Shown: positions 16,441-24,851 of the stretch, in pieces
Layout: every line of letters starts with the position of its first letter
Position numbering within the stretch: the stretch's first letter is position 1
DNA from: an uncultured Eubacteriales bacterium
GTDB lineage: Bacteria > Bacillota > Clostridia > Oscillospirales > Acutalibacteraceae
Length of the DNA stretch: 64,000 nt
Assembly (NCBI GenBank): GCA_934456435.1
Contig: CAKSHH010000007.1
Span: 1 to 64,000 of the forward strand
Reading direction: 5' to 3'
The notes under the pieces: generated by a model
Database searches by the model: none
Told to the model about the DNA's origin: nothing
What the model saw: the letters and a program-made list of their open reading frames with translations, nothing else
Translations under genes and position numbers: made by a program

Positions 16441-16917
16441 ATGGCACTTGAAGAAAAAGAAAAGCTGTTTTGTCTGTTCTTTTCTCAATCCCGCGATGCA
16501 CGTTCCGCCGCGGCAAAAGCCGGTTACGGGCTGAAAGCAAGAAAAATCGGCATAACCCTGCTGGAACGCGGCGACATCAAAAAGGAGATTGAGAAAATCG
16601 ACAAGAAACGCAGAATCCACCGTGACGAGGTGATCGCCGGTTACCGTCAGCTCGCGTTCGGGAACATCTCGGACGCCGTAAGACTGGCGTGCTCCGACGA
16701 CAAATCCCCTCTCAGCCCCGAAAAGCTTGACCTGTTCAACGTCAGCGAAATCAAGCGACCGAAAGGCGGCGGCATGGAAATCAAATTCTTCGACCGGCTG
16801 AAAGCGCTGGAGCACCTGGAGGCACTTTGCGCCCTCGGCAGCGATGAATCGGCACTTCCGTTCTATGCCGCGCTTGAAAAAAGCGCCGCGGACATCAGGA
16901 ATGATCGGCTTGAGTAA
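16441..16917 (+). CDS. Phage terminase small subunit
   Basis: A 158-aa protein. The N-terminal half has a helix-turn-helix-like region with ARSAAAKAGYG, typical of Terminase_2-type small subunits that recognise phage DNA ends. The C-terminal half is charged (KRPKGGGMEIKFFDRLKALEHL), as in the PBSX-type family. Start ATG 16441 has AAAGGAAG. Its 3' end overlaps the large-subunit start by 17 nt. First gene of the cassette; no phage promoter or repressor was identified upstream. Confidence 0.8.
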   Translation: MALEEKEKLFCLFFSQSRDARSAAAKAGYGLKARKIGITLLERGDIKKEIEKIDKKRRIHRDEVIAGYRQLAFGNISDAVRLACSDDKSPLSPEKLDLFNVSEIKRPKGGGMEIKFFDRLKALEHLEALCALGSDESALPFYAALEKSAADIRNDRLE

Positions 16918-18178
16918 CGCTCTTTCTTCATTCAAAAAGTTTTCCGAAAAACAGCTTGAGGTCATGACATGGTGGTGCCGAAGCTCCGACAGCAGACACT
17001 ACGACGCCATTATATGTGACGGAGCTGTGCGTTCGGGAAAGACCGTATGTATGTCCCTTTCTTTTATTGCCTGGTCTTTCTATCAGTTCAGCGACACCTC
17101 CTTTGCGATATGCGGCAAAACTATCGCTTCCCTGAAGCGCAACGTCATAACGCCGCTGAGCCCCGTGCTTTCTGCGCTGGGCTATTGCGTGAAGCTGAAG
17201 TCGTCGCAGAACTACATTGAAATGACCTACAAAAACAAAGTCAACCGCTTTTACCTTTTCGGCGGAAAAGACGAAGGCTCGGCGGCACTCATCCAGGGTA
17301 TGACGCTCGGAGGAGTTCTGCTTGACGAGGTTGCGCTGATGCCGCGTTCATTTGTTGAGCAGGCAATCGCAAGGTGCTCGCTGGAGGGCTCACGGCTGTG
17401 GTTCAACTGCAACCCTGAGCACCCGATGCATTGGTTCTACCGTGAATGGATACTCAAGGCGCAGAAGAAGAACTGCCTTTATCTCCACTTCACGATGAGA
17501 GACAACCCGTCGCTCACTCCGTCAATAATCAAGCGATACGAGAGTTTATACTCCGGAGCTTTCTACAAGCGTTTTGTGGAGGGCAAATGGGTAGCGGCTC
17601 AGGGTGTAGTCTACCCTATGTTCAACGAGGAAATCCATATAAAAGTTCCTCCCGCACGGCAGATCCTCGAAAGATATTTCATATCCTGCGACTACGGAAC
17701 GGTCAATCCCTGTTCCTTCGGTCTGTGGGGCGAATATGAAAAGTGCTGGTACCGTATCCGCGAGTATTATTACGACTCCCGCACCAGGGGTGAGCAGCGC
17801 ACCGACGCCGAGCATTACGAAGAGCTTGAAAAGCTTGCGGACGGTCTCGACATTGAGGCGGTTATCGTCGATCCCTCGGCGGCAAGCTTCATTCAATGCA
17901 TCCGCAGAAAAGGACGTTTCACGGTGATACCTGCCAAGAACGACGTCGTTGACGGAATACGGCAGGTTTCCGATGCCCTTAAACAACGGTTGATTTTTTT
18001 CTCTCCCGAATGTAAGGACACCCTCCGTGAATTTTCGCTTTACAAGTGGGACGACAAGGCCGTTCGGGACGCGCCGCGCAAGGAAAATGACCATGCAATG
18101 GACGATCTCAGATACTTCGTCACTACGGCGCTGAACGCGCCCCGAAACGACTTTTTCGTTATGAGCGTGTCGCGCTGA
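16901..18178 (+). CDS. Phage terminase large subunit (PBSX type)
   Basis: A 425-aa DNA-packaging motor. ATPase domain: Walker A GAVRSGKT at 41-48 and Walker B LLDE with Asp142 and Glu143. Nuclease domain with acidic residues Asp264 (CDYG), Asp324 (VDPSAASF) and Asp401-Asp402 (MDDLRYF). Full length and all catalytic positions are kept, so it should be functional. Start 16901 is chosen as the overlapping ATG; an earlier in-frame ATG lies deep inside the small subunit. Followed by the portal gene after 34 nt. Confidence 0.93.
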   Translation: MIGLSNALSSFKKFSEKQLEVMTWWCRSSDSRHYDAIICDGAVRSGKTVCMSLSFIAWSFYQFSDTSFAICGKTIASLKRNVITPLSPVLSALGYCVKLKSSQNYIEMTYKNKVNRFYLFGGKDEGSAALIQGMTLGGVLLDEVALMPRSFVEQAIARCSLEGSRLWFNCNPEHPMHWFYREWILKAQKKNCLYLHFTMRDNPSLTPSIIKRYESLYSGAFYKRFVEGKWVAAQGVVYPMFNEEIHIKVPPARQILERYFISCDYGTVNPCSFGLWGEYEKCWYRIREYYYDSRTRGEQRTDAEHYEELEKLADGLDIEAVIVDPSAASFIQCIRRKGRFTVIPAKNDVVDGIRQVSDALKQRLIFFSPECKDTLREFSLYKWDDKAVRDAPRKENDHAMDDLRYFVTTALNAPRNDFFVMSVSR

Positions 18179-18212
18179 CCGCTCCCACCGTAAAAAAGAA
18201 AGGAGAATTTCA

Positions 18213-19364
18213 GTGGGAATATTCAAAAAATTATCCGCTGCAAAAACCGCGGTTTCAACGCCGCAGACCTACAAAAATAATCCTTTCACTCTTCTTGACA
18301 GCTACACTCCGCTGTCCTGTATGCAAAACAGTCTGTACCGTGAACTGCGCGAGGCAATTCCGATAATAGACGCCGCGATCTACAAAATCATCAGGCTGAC
18401 CGGCGGATTTCACATCGAGTGTGAAAACAAGGCGTGCGAGAGAGATCTCAGCCGTTTTCTTTCCGAGGTGAAAGTCGGTTCGGGTCAGCGCGGCATCAAC
18501 GCGTTTATGTCGTCGTACTTTGAGCAGCTTCTCACCTACGGAACGGCTGTCGGCGAAATCATCACCGACCGAAGCGGCAATTTTGCGGCTCTCTACAATG
18601 CGGACATTGACGACATTGAGCTCAAGCGAGGAGACGACGGCTTTTCAACCGTTGTGTGCGTGCGCGACGTTGCACAGCCGAAGCCCGTCGCCTACCCTGA
18701 GCTTGTTCTGCTCTCGGTTCTCAACCCTGAGGCAGGTCACCTGAACGGTAACTCACTGTTGAAGGGACTGCCGTTCGTCAGCAACATTCTTATGAAAATT
18801 TACAACACGATCGGTATAAACTGGGAGCGCGTCGGCAACGTCAGATTCGCCGTCACCTACAAGCCGCAGAACGATGTTGTTGACCGAGCCTACGCCAAGG
18901 ACAGGGCTCAGCAGGTTGCCCATGAATGGAGCGAAGCAATGCAGCCCGGCAATCAGGTCAGAGACTTCGTTGCCGTCGGCGACGTCAGCATCAAGGCAAT
19001 CGGCGCAGACAACCAGATCCTTGACAGCGAGGTTCCCGTCCGTCAGATGCTCGAACAGATCGTTGCAAAAACAGGACTGCCTCCGTTCATGCTCAGCCTG
19101 AGCTGGTCGTCAACCGAAAGAATGTCGTCGCAGCAGGCAGACGTTTTGACAAGCGAGCTTGAAGCCTACCGCAGACTGCTGACCCCCGTGATAGAGAAAA
19201 TCTGCGGATTCTGGATGAGAACGCAGGGAATCAGCGAGTTCTTCTCGGTCGAATGGGATGACATCACGCTTCAGGATGAGCTTGAGCTGGCAAAGGCGCG
19301 TCTCTACCGCGCGCAGAGTGAAAAGATTGAACAGGAGCTGAAATCAGTTGAACAAAGAATTTAA
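18213..19364 (+). CDS. Phage portal protein
   Basis: A 383-aa protein with portal-family features. These include an N-terminal segment leading to the YRELREAIPIIDAAI region, a central LNPEAGHLNGNSLLKGLPF block, and a C-terminal TGLPPFMLSLSWSSTERMSS segment with the following helix (SQQADVLTSELEAYRRLL). It forms the dodecameric ring at the capsid vertex through which DNA enters. Slightly shorter than many portals (about 400-500 aa). GTG start with AAGGAG. Its 3' end overlaps the protease gene by 17 nt. Confidence 0.88.
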   Translation: MGIFKKLSAAKTAVSTPQTYKNNPFTLLDSYTPLSCMQNSLYRELREAIPIIDAAIYKIIRLTGGFHIECENKACERDLSRFLSEVKVGSGQRGINAFMSSYFEQLLTYGTAVGEIITDRSGNFAALYNADIDDIELKRGDDGFSTVVCVRDVAQPKPVAYPELVLLSVLNPEAGHLNGNSLLKGLPFVSNILMKIYNTIGINWERVGNVRFAVTYKPQNDVVDRAYAKDRAQQVAHEWSEAMQPGNQVRDFVAVGDVSIKAIGADNQILDSEVPVRQMLEQIVAKTGLPPFMLSLSWSSTERMSSQQADVLTSELEAYRRLLTPVIEKICGFWMRTQGISEFFSVEWDDITLQDELELAKARLYRAQSEKIEQELKSVEQRI

Positions 19365-20313
19365 AACGAACATTTCGCCTTGCGAAGTCAGCGAGCTTGA
19401 CCTTGAACAGATCAATCGCTTTACGCTGAAAAAGCTGAGCGCCGACGAGGTTTTCACTTTCAACGTAATCCTCTGCGACAACGACATTGACCGCGACGGC
19501 GAACGCTTTGACATTGATGCTCTGCATCAGCTTGCGAAGCTCTTTGTCGGCGTGACGGGCATATTCGACCACGACCCCAAAAGCGCGAATCAAAGCGCGA
19601 GAATCTATGCGGCGGAATGTGTTGCCGTGCCCGGCCGCGTGACGGCGGCAGGCGAAGAATACGTTTGCGTCAAGGCAAAGGCGTATATGCCGATCAGCGA
19701 AAAAAATGCCGATCTCATCAGCGACATCAACGCGGGCATCAAGAAAGAGGTCAGCGTGAGCTGTGCCGTCGGCGGCTTTACCTGCTCGGTGTGCGGAAGC
19801 GATATGAGATATGATCCCTGCCGCCACGTTAAGGGCGAAACCTACGACGGTAAGCTGTGCTGCTGTATTCTTTCCGACGTCAGCGACGCTTACGAATGGT
19901 CCTTTGTCGCTGTCCCGGCGCAGGTCAGAGCAGGAGTGACTAAAAGCTATACAAAGGAGAATGAAACCATGGAAAATTGTATCAAGGCAATAAAGGACGG
20001 ACATACCGTCAAGCTGAGCGAATCGGAATCAAAGCAGCTTGCCGAATACATTTCAAAGCTTGAAAAAGCGGCAAAGGACGGCGAGATCTACCGCCGTTCA
20101 TTGACCGAAGAGACTGCAAAGTTCGCATCTCTCAGCGTGCCGTCTTTGAGCTGCGAAAGCATCGAAAAGATGTGTGCAGGCATTGAAACCGACGAGCTTA
20201 TCAGCATAAGAAACGCTTTCAGAAAAAAGGCGGAGGAGATTATCCCCCTTGCGCCGCAGTTGAAAGCGACCGCAGAAAAAAGCACATCGACAAACAACGA
20301 ATTTAAATTTTAA
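19348..20313 (+). CDS. Prohead protease/scaffold-like protein
   Basis: A 321-aa protein placed where the head maturation protease belongs, between portal and capsid. The N-terminal half fits a herpesvirus/HK97-like prohead protease fold: His75 in IFDHD and a Ser in KKEVSVSC (136-138). The region after residue 205 is helical and charged, as in scaffolding domains. Unusual: a Cys-rich insert (Cys146, Cys149, Cys157, Cys170-172) that could bind metal. Translation probably starts at TTG 19348, with AGGAG upstream, overlapping the portal gene. Confidence 0.75.
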   Translation: MNKEFKTNISPCEVSELDLEQINRFTLKKLSADEVFTFNVILCDNDIDRDGERFDIDALHQLAKLFVGVTGIFDHDPKSANQSARIYAAECVAVPGRVTAAGEEYVCVKAKAYMPISEKNADLISDINAGIKKEVSVSCAVGGFTCSVCGSDMRYDPCRHVKGETYDGKLCCCILSDVSDAYEWSFVAVPAQVRAGVTKSYTKENETMENCIKAIKDGHTVKLSESESKQLAEYISKLEKAAKDGEIYRRSLTEETAKFASLSVPSLSCESIEKMCAGIETDELISIRNAFRKKAEEIIPLAPQLKATAEKSTSTNNEFKF

Positions 20314-20325
20314 GGAGGAACCGAT

Positions 20326-21378
20326 ATGGGTTTTGACAATTTAAGACTTGAAAAAGGAATGTACGGCACAGGCCGCAGCTTCACACAGGTTCTGGAGGGT
20401 CTCGACCCCTCCGAAAACTACAAGGGCACCAATCTTGAGGGACTTGACGCATATCAGCGTCAGCTCAAGCGTTTCGGCATTAAGCCGCAGGGCGCGGACA
20501 GCTCCGTTGTCGGAAAGTTTTTCCAGACAAGCGACGCCGCAGTGCTCTTCCCGGAGTATGTTTCAAGAGCGGTACGCTACGGTATGGACGAGGCAAGCTT
20601 CCTCCCCGATATCCTTGCCGCCACAACAAACATCGACTCCCTCGACTACCGCGCAATGAACCTTGAAATGACCTCCGCAAACGCCGAAATGAAGGTGTTT
20701 AAGGAGGGCGACACCCTTGAGACAGCCGATTTCAAGGTCAGCGACAGATCTATCCGCCTCAAGAAGAGAGGAAAGCTCATCACAACATCGTATGACGTTC
20801 TCCGTTTCCAGCGTCTTGACGTGGTTTCCATCGCGCTCAAGAGAATCGGCACATATCTCGCGCAGAGCCTTATGGCTGACGCGGTAGATGTGCTCATAAA
20901 CGGTGACGGCGGCAAGAACAAAGCCGAGGTCTGCGCGCTCAGCGGCGACAGCTACACATACGACGATCTCATTGATTTCTGGAACAAGTTTGCGCCATAC
21001 GAGCTCAACACGATTCTCGCTTCACCCGGCGTAACGGCTACAATGCTCAAGATGACCGAGTTCAAGGACGCCGCCGCAGGTCTTAACTTCCACGGCACAG
21101 GCAAGCTCATCACTCCCTTCGGCGCAAATCTCATCAAGTCGTCACACGTCACAAACAACACAATGATGATCGGTCTTGACAAGAGCTGTGCCCTTGAGAT
21201 GGTCAAGGTCGGCGACATCGAAACCGATTACGGCAAGCTTGTTGACCGTCAGCTTGAGCAGATTTCCATAACATCTATCACCGGCTTCGCAAAGATTCTT
21301 CCGGGAGCGGTCAAGACTCTCGCACCTGCCGATATCACAACGACAGGCGACGGCGGAGACACAGTTTCCGACAAATGA
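20326..21378 (+). CDS. Phage major capsid protein (HK97-fold-like)
   Basis: A 350-aa protein directly after the protease, with a strong AAGGAGG. After about 60 N-terminal residues (likely delta-domain or scaffold segment) come typical capsid features: VLFPEYVSRAVR, a strand-rich E-loop-like part with MKVFKEGDTLE, RGKLITTSYDVLRF, and a late SSHVTNNTMMIGLDKSCALEM segment. Size and gene order agree with a shell protein; sequence identity to known capsids cannot be judged by eye. Followed by the connector gene with an ATGA overlap. Confidence 0.85.
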   Translation: MGFDNLRLEKGMYGTGRSFTQVLEGLDPSENYKGTNLEGLDAYQRQLKRFGIKPQGADSSVVGKFFQTSDAAVLFPEYVSRAVRYGMDEASFLPDILAATTNIDSLDYRAMNLEMTSANAEMKVFKEGDTLETADFKVSDRSIRLKKRGKLITTSYDVLRFQRLDVVSIALKRIGTYLAQSLMADAVDVLINGDGGKNKAEVCALSGDSYTYDDLIDFWNKFAPYELNTILASPGVTATMLKMTEFKDAAAGLNFHGTGKLITPFGANLIKSSHVTNNTMMIGLDKSCALEMVKVGDIETDYGKLVDRQLEQISITSITGFAKILPGAVKTLAPADITTTGDGGDTVSDK

Positions 21379-21749
21379 GTTACTGGGAAGTAAAAGACTA
21401 TCTCGGTGAACTGACAGACATAACGGCATACGGGGAAGATGAAATTCTTTCCCTTTGCCGCTCCTGCTTCAAGGAAATCGAAGCCGGTCTGCGAGCAGAA
21501 GCCGATCGCACCGATATAAGGATTACCGCCGCTGCCGCAGGGCTTGCCTTTTACAAGCTCGCTCTGCGTAAAAAGGACAGCGAGGAAACCGAAATAACAA
21601 GCTTCAAGGCGGGAGACGTCAGCATCGAACAGAACAGCGGCGAAAAAGACAAGCTCCTTGACAGAGCGGAAAAGTTCTACGAAAAAAAGCTTCTTGATAT
21701 TATTCCGCTCTGCCGCGACAACAGCTTTGCTTTCAAAACAATAGGGTGA
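21375..21749 (+). CDS. Head-tail connector (gp6/gp15-like)
   Basis: A 124-aa mostly helical protein (WEVKDYLGE, then FKEIEAGLRAEAD, then AAAAGLAFYKLAL). Size, helix pattern and position after the capsid gene match the adaptor ring that docks on the portal. The start overlaps the capsid stop (ATGA). Assignment is mainly from context. Confidence 0.7.
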   Translation: MSYWEVKDYLGELTDITAYGEDEILSLCRSCFKEIEAGLRAEADRTDIRITAAAAGLAFYKLALRKKDSEETEITSFKAGDVSIEQNSGEKDKLLDRAEKFYEKKLLDIIPLCRDNSFAFKTIG

Positions 21750-21754
21750 TTGAT

Positions 21755-22081
21755 ATGACGCTTAAATCAATGTTTCAAAAATACGGTCAGGAGGTCACAC
21801 TGAAAGCCGAGGACGGCTGGAGCAGTCCCATATTCGGCGCTTTCATTCAGCCGCTGCGATACAAGAACAAAATGTATCTCAACGGTGTCAACACCGTCAT
21901 CGGATTCAACAGCCAGGGCCATTATCTTTACATAGGTCCTCCGGATCATGACCCCGAAAGCAACGACTGCATTGTTGAGTCCAACGGAAAGAAATACACG
22001 GTTGACCGCTGTGAAAAGGTGTATTTTAAAAACGAAGTGATATATATTTGGGCGATCATCAGAGAGATCGTGGAGGTGTAG
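21755..22081 (+). CDS. Head completion/stopper-like protein
   Basis: A 108-aa beta-rich protein (LKSMFQKYGQEVTL at the N-terminus, later DCIVESNGKKYTVDRCEKVYF). Such small beta-barrel proteins after the connector close the neck. ATG 21755 is preferred over GTG 21746 because AGGGTGA sits just before it. Function by position and size. Confidence 0.65.
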   Translation: MTLKSMFQKYGQEVTLKAEDGWSSPIFGAFIQPLRYKNKMYLNGVNTVIGFNSQGHYLYIGPPDHDPESNDCIVESNGKKYTVDRCEKVYFKNEVIYIWAIIREIVEV

Positions 22082-22084
22082 TAA

Positions 22085-22918
22085 ATGGACAGTATAGTTT
22101 CCCTGCCGATACGCATTGTCGAGTGGCTCGGCGAACAGGAGGATATGAAGGATCTGACGTTTTTCGTTGAATATCCTCCGATAAACAAGGCTGTTCCGCT
22201 GAAAAAGGCAATCGTTGCGGTCGGCATTGACAACATTGAAATCGTCGATAAATTTGTTGCCAACGACGACGGCGTGCTTGAGCGTCAGGAATACTGCAGA
22301 ACCGCTCAGATAAAAGCGAACCTGAGTATATGCGTTCCTTTCTCAAAGGGCGGACAGCTCTGTCACGACATTTTCACGCGAATTGCCGATGCGCTCACGT
22401 TCAGGACAAACCTGAACATCGAAAAATCGGGCTGTGAGGACATCACCTCCGACCGCGACACGGACGCGCTTGTAATGAACGGCTGGTTCCTGATGAATGC
22501 CGATTTCTGTCCTGCGGCAAGCACGGACGAGAACTATGCGAGCTTTCTCGACAAGGAGCTTTTGTGCGGAAGCCACATCAGAAACAACGACATTCACGTC
22601 ACGCTCGAAGACAAGAGCAAATGGGACGATCCCTTTGCGATCGGATTTTACCTCGGAAACGGCTCTTCAAGCCGCACCGTAGCCATCGGTTTTGAGCCGC
22701 GGCTCGTTATCCTCATGGCGTCTGGTTATCCTGCGGTGGCGATCGACTTTGCCCAGAGCTCAGCCAAGAGCTATATGGCGGTTGCAAGCAGCGACTTCAG
22801 CTCGCAGGGTATTCAGATCAGCTCGACCGGATTCAAGGTCAGCACGGCCACTTCGGGAGGCGTGACGAGCAACCTCAACTCTATGGGCACGTCCTACATA
22901 TACATCGCTTACAAATAA
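22085..22918 (+). CDS. Tail-terminator-like protein fused to a tip-type C-terminal domain
   Basis: A 277-aa protein. Residues 1-150 resemble tail-terminator/completion proteins (PLKKAIVAVGIDNIEIV, then a SICVPFSKGGQLCHDIFTRI helix). Residues 190-277 are a different beta domain ending in NSMGTSYIYIAYK, a motif common at the ends of phage fibre or surface proteins. This combination is unusual. Start has GGAGGTG. No tube, sheath, tape-measure, baseplate, lysis or integrase gene follows; the next 650 nt are repeats. Confidence 0.65.
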   Translation: MDSIVSLPIRIVEWLGEQEDMKDLTFFVEYPPINKAVPLKKAIVAVGIDNIEIVDKFVANDDGVLERQEYCRTAQIKANLSICVPFSKGGQLCHDIFTRIADALTFRTNLNIEKSGCEDITSDRDTDALVMNGWFLMNADFCPAASTDENYASFLDKELLCGSHIRNNDIHVTLEDKSKWDDPFAIGFYLGNGSSSRTVAIGFEPRLVILMASGYPAVAIDFAQSSAKSYMAVASSDFSSQGIQISSTGFKVSTATSGGVTSNLNSMGTSYIYIAYK

Positions 22919-22998
22919 CCGAACCCATCCCCTTTCGTAATTTTCTTTGCAATCTTATTCAAAACGTTTCTTTTCCGAAAAATCGGACAGCGCAAACC

Positions 22999-23037
22999 TC
23001 AGCCTCCCCTTGATTGAGGTCAAGGGGAGGTGTCGAA
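22999..23037. repeat. Family D hairpin repeat, copy 2 (inverted)
   Basis: Reverse complement of 284-324: CCTCCCCTTGA loop TCAAGGGGAGG. Begins 80 nt after the phage cassette. Confidence 0.7.
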
Positions 23038-23040
23038 ATA

Positions 23041-23150
23041 GATTGAAGACGGTAGACGTTAGATTTTAGATATTAGCTACGGTAGTTTTGCCTTTTAATT
23101 TGTCCGCATCTAACATCTACAATCTAATATCTAAAGTCTATCTTGACGGA
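23041..23150. repeat. TAGA-rich inverted repeat
   Basis: TAGACGTTAGATTTTAGATA on the left faces TATCTAAAGTCTA/CTAACATCTACA on the right across a 40-nt AT-rich centre. Only one copy is seen in the window. Confidence 0.5.
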
Positions 23151-23194
23151 GGGGATAAAGAAACAAGTGATTATCAATATTTAAAATGAATCAC

Positions 23195-23271
23195 GGCACG
23201 ATGTGGGCATCGTGCCCTACGACAAGCATTGCCAAAACCTAAACCGTAGGGTGTGATGCCCACATCACACC
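23195..23271. repeat. Family A repeat, copy 4 (inverted)
   Basis: Complete unit on the opposite strand. The flank TGATTATCAATATTTAAAATGA also adjoins copy 6 (near 60865-60890), so the conserved unit extends beyond the double palindrome. Confidence 0.8.
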
Positions 23272-23344
23272 GCAAAGGAAGTAGCAACTATTTGGGCGCC
23301 GCTTCGCTACCCTCCAAGGGGAAGGCTGTTGTAATTTCAGCAAA

Positions 23345-23427
23345 GTTGTCGGGCGCCGCTTCGCTACCTGACAAGGTGAGCCTTGTCAGTGAATATATAG
23401 TATTATTATCTTAAGTTAATGACATTG
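23345..23427. repeat. Truncated copy of the MITE end
   Basis: Inverted near-identical copy of 388-465, including the TIR sequence CTTAAGTTAATGACATTGCC. The other end of the element is missing. Confidence 0.65.
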
Positions 23428-23489
23428 CCTGCAGGGGGCGCCTATATAGGTTTACGAATTTTCGCCAAGCTCCGATTTTCACAAAGAAC

Positions 23490-23533
23490 AAAAAAGCCGC
23501 AGACTCCAACACGATAATCGGGGTCTGCGGCTT
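23490..23533 (-). terminator. Terminator of the glycosyltransferase pair
   Basis: AAGCCGCAGAC and GTCTGCGGCTT form the stem. Read on the minus strand it is followed by a run of T. Confidence 0.85.
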
Positions 23534-23574
23534 AAGGCAATACCGCACAAATTTAAGTGTGCGGTATTGCCTTA
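23534..23574. repeat. Family E palindrome, best copy
   Basis: AAGGCAATACCGCACA and TGTGCGGTATTGCCTT are perfect complements around a short loop. Partner copies are listed at 3882, 16387, 30175, 44592 and 49794. Confidence 0.8.
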
Positions 23575-23576
23575 AC

Positions 23577-24851
23577 TCATATTTTACAGGAATATTCTTT
23601 TGTGTTTATTATCACTTTCAGGACGGTTTCCTCGCCGCCGGGGATACTGAAGCACGGCATAAAATCAAGCGGATCGGTGTTCTTTCGGTCACGGGAGAGG
23701 GTGAAATCCACTTCCCTGCCGCCGCAAAGTATCTTGATTTGGCTTTTGTTCAGATAGAAGAACACGGGCGACATCAGCCGTGTTTTTCCGTCGGTGTCGG
23801 TCTCCGCCTTTATACTGCCCGTTTCATAAAGAAGCTTGCCCGACGAGATGATCGACAGCTTTTTATCGCCGCACAAGACGATCGGGTGACTGTTCGGGCG
23901 GCGCATGAGCCAGTAAAACAGGTAATACTGCGGCACGGACGGGTGCAGAACGATCGCGTCCTCCTCTATGCGCGAAAGAAGACGGTCAATGCGCCTGTCG
24001 GCACACAGCCACTCCTCACCGTCAAGATGAGTCGGCAGAAATCTGCCGTCCTTGTATTTCCAACGGAAATCATTGAAAACTATGCCCTGAAAATAGGCAG
24101 GAACAACGTCACCGAAGCTGTCAAACAGCTCCTCATAAAAGCTCATTGACGTATCAAATGTTGTTTCCGGAGAAAACTGCGACGAAACAATACCGTCGGG
24201 GTTGTCGCGGTTGTAAATGTACTCTCCGCACGCGCAAAAGCCTATTTTCATCTTTTCGCGCAGGATATCACAGCAGTATTTTTCGTCCTCATGGCGGAAG
24301 TTTTCGGTCGTGTCAAAAAGGCGGTTGTTTTCGCCCCTGTTTTTCACGCAGATATTCACATTCGTCTGTGTGATAAAGCGGTTGTCGGGATCCCACAGGT
24401 CATAAACGCCGCTTTCGGTCAGCGTGCGGTATCTGTAATGGACTATGATCGGTTCGGAATTGTAATACTGAATTATCCTGTATGTGACCAGATCGACCTC
24501 ATCATAAACGGAATCAAAAAAATCCGTAACGGCTTCAACCGTATCATTTTTCAGGCAGTCGTCGGCGTCGAGATAAAAAATATATTTTCCCTGAGCTTTC
24601 GGCAGTCCGTAATTCCGCGCACTCGCACAGCCGCCGTTCTGCTTTGATAAAAGCGAAACATTCTCATACCTTTCGGAAAAGCTGCGGCATATCTCCTCGC
24701 TCGAATCCGTTGAGCCGTCGTTCACAAACAGAATTTCAATGTTTTCAAAGCCGACGGTCTGCTCGGTCAGCGACTCAATGCACTTGCCGATATATTTCTC
24801 GGCATTGTAAACGGGAATCAGAATCGTCGCCCTGTACGCGTACTCAGACAT
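23577..24851 (-). CDS. Glycosyltransferase family 2
   Basis: A 424-aa GT-A fold enzyme that transfers a sugar from a nucleotide donor, probably for surface polysaccharide. The N-terminal catalytic domain shows ILIPVYNAEKYI (10-21), VNDGSTDSSEEI (43-54) and the metal-binding DADD (95-98). The C-terminal 200 residues are a less conserved accessory region. No membrane segments. Start 24851 has GGAGG at 8 nt. It overlaps the upstream gene by 8 nt, indicating co-expression. Confidence 0.87.
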   Translation of the reverse strand: MSEYAYRATILIPVYNAEKYIGKCIESLTEQTVGFENIEILFVNDGSTDSSEEICRSFSERYENVSLLSKQNGGCASARNYGLPKAQGKYIFYLDADDCLKNDTVEAVTDFFDSVYDEVDLVTYRIIQYYNSEPIIVHYRYRTLTESGVYDLWDPDNRFITQTNVNICVKNRGENNRLFDTTENFRHEDEKYCCDILREKMKIGFCACGEYIYNRDNPDGIVSSQFSPETTFDTSMSFYEELFDSFGDVVPAYFQGIVFNDFRWKYKDGRFLPTHLDGEEWLCADRRIDRLLSRIEEDAIVLHPSVPQYYLFYWLMRRPNSHPIVLCGDKKLSIISSGKLLYETGSIKAETDTDGKTRLMSPVFFYLNKSQIKILCGGREVDFTLSRDRKNTDPLDFMPCFSIPGGEETVLKVIINTKEYSCKI

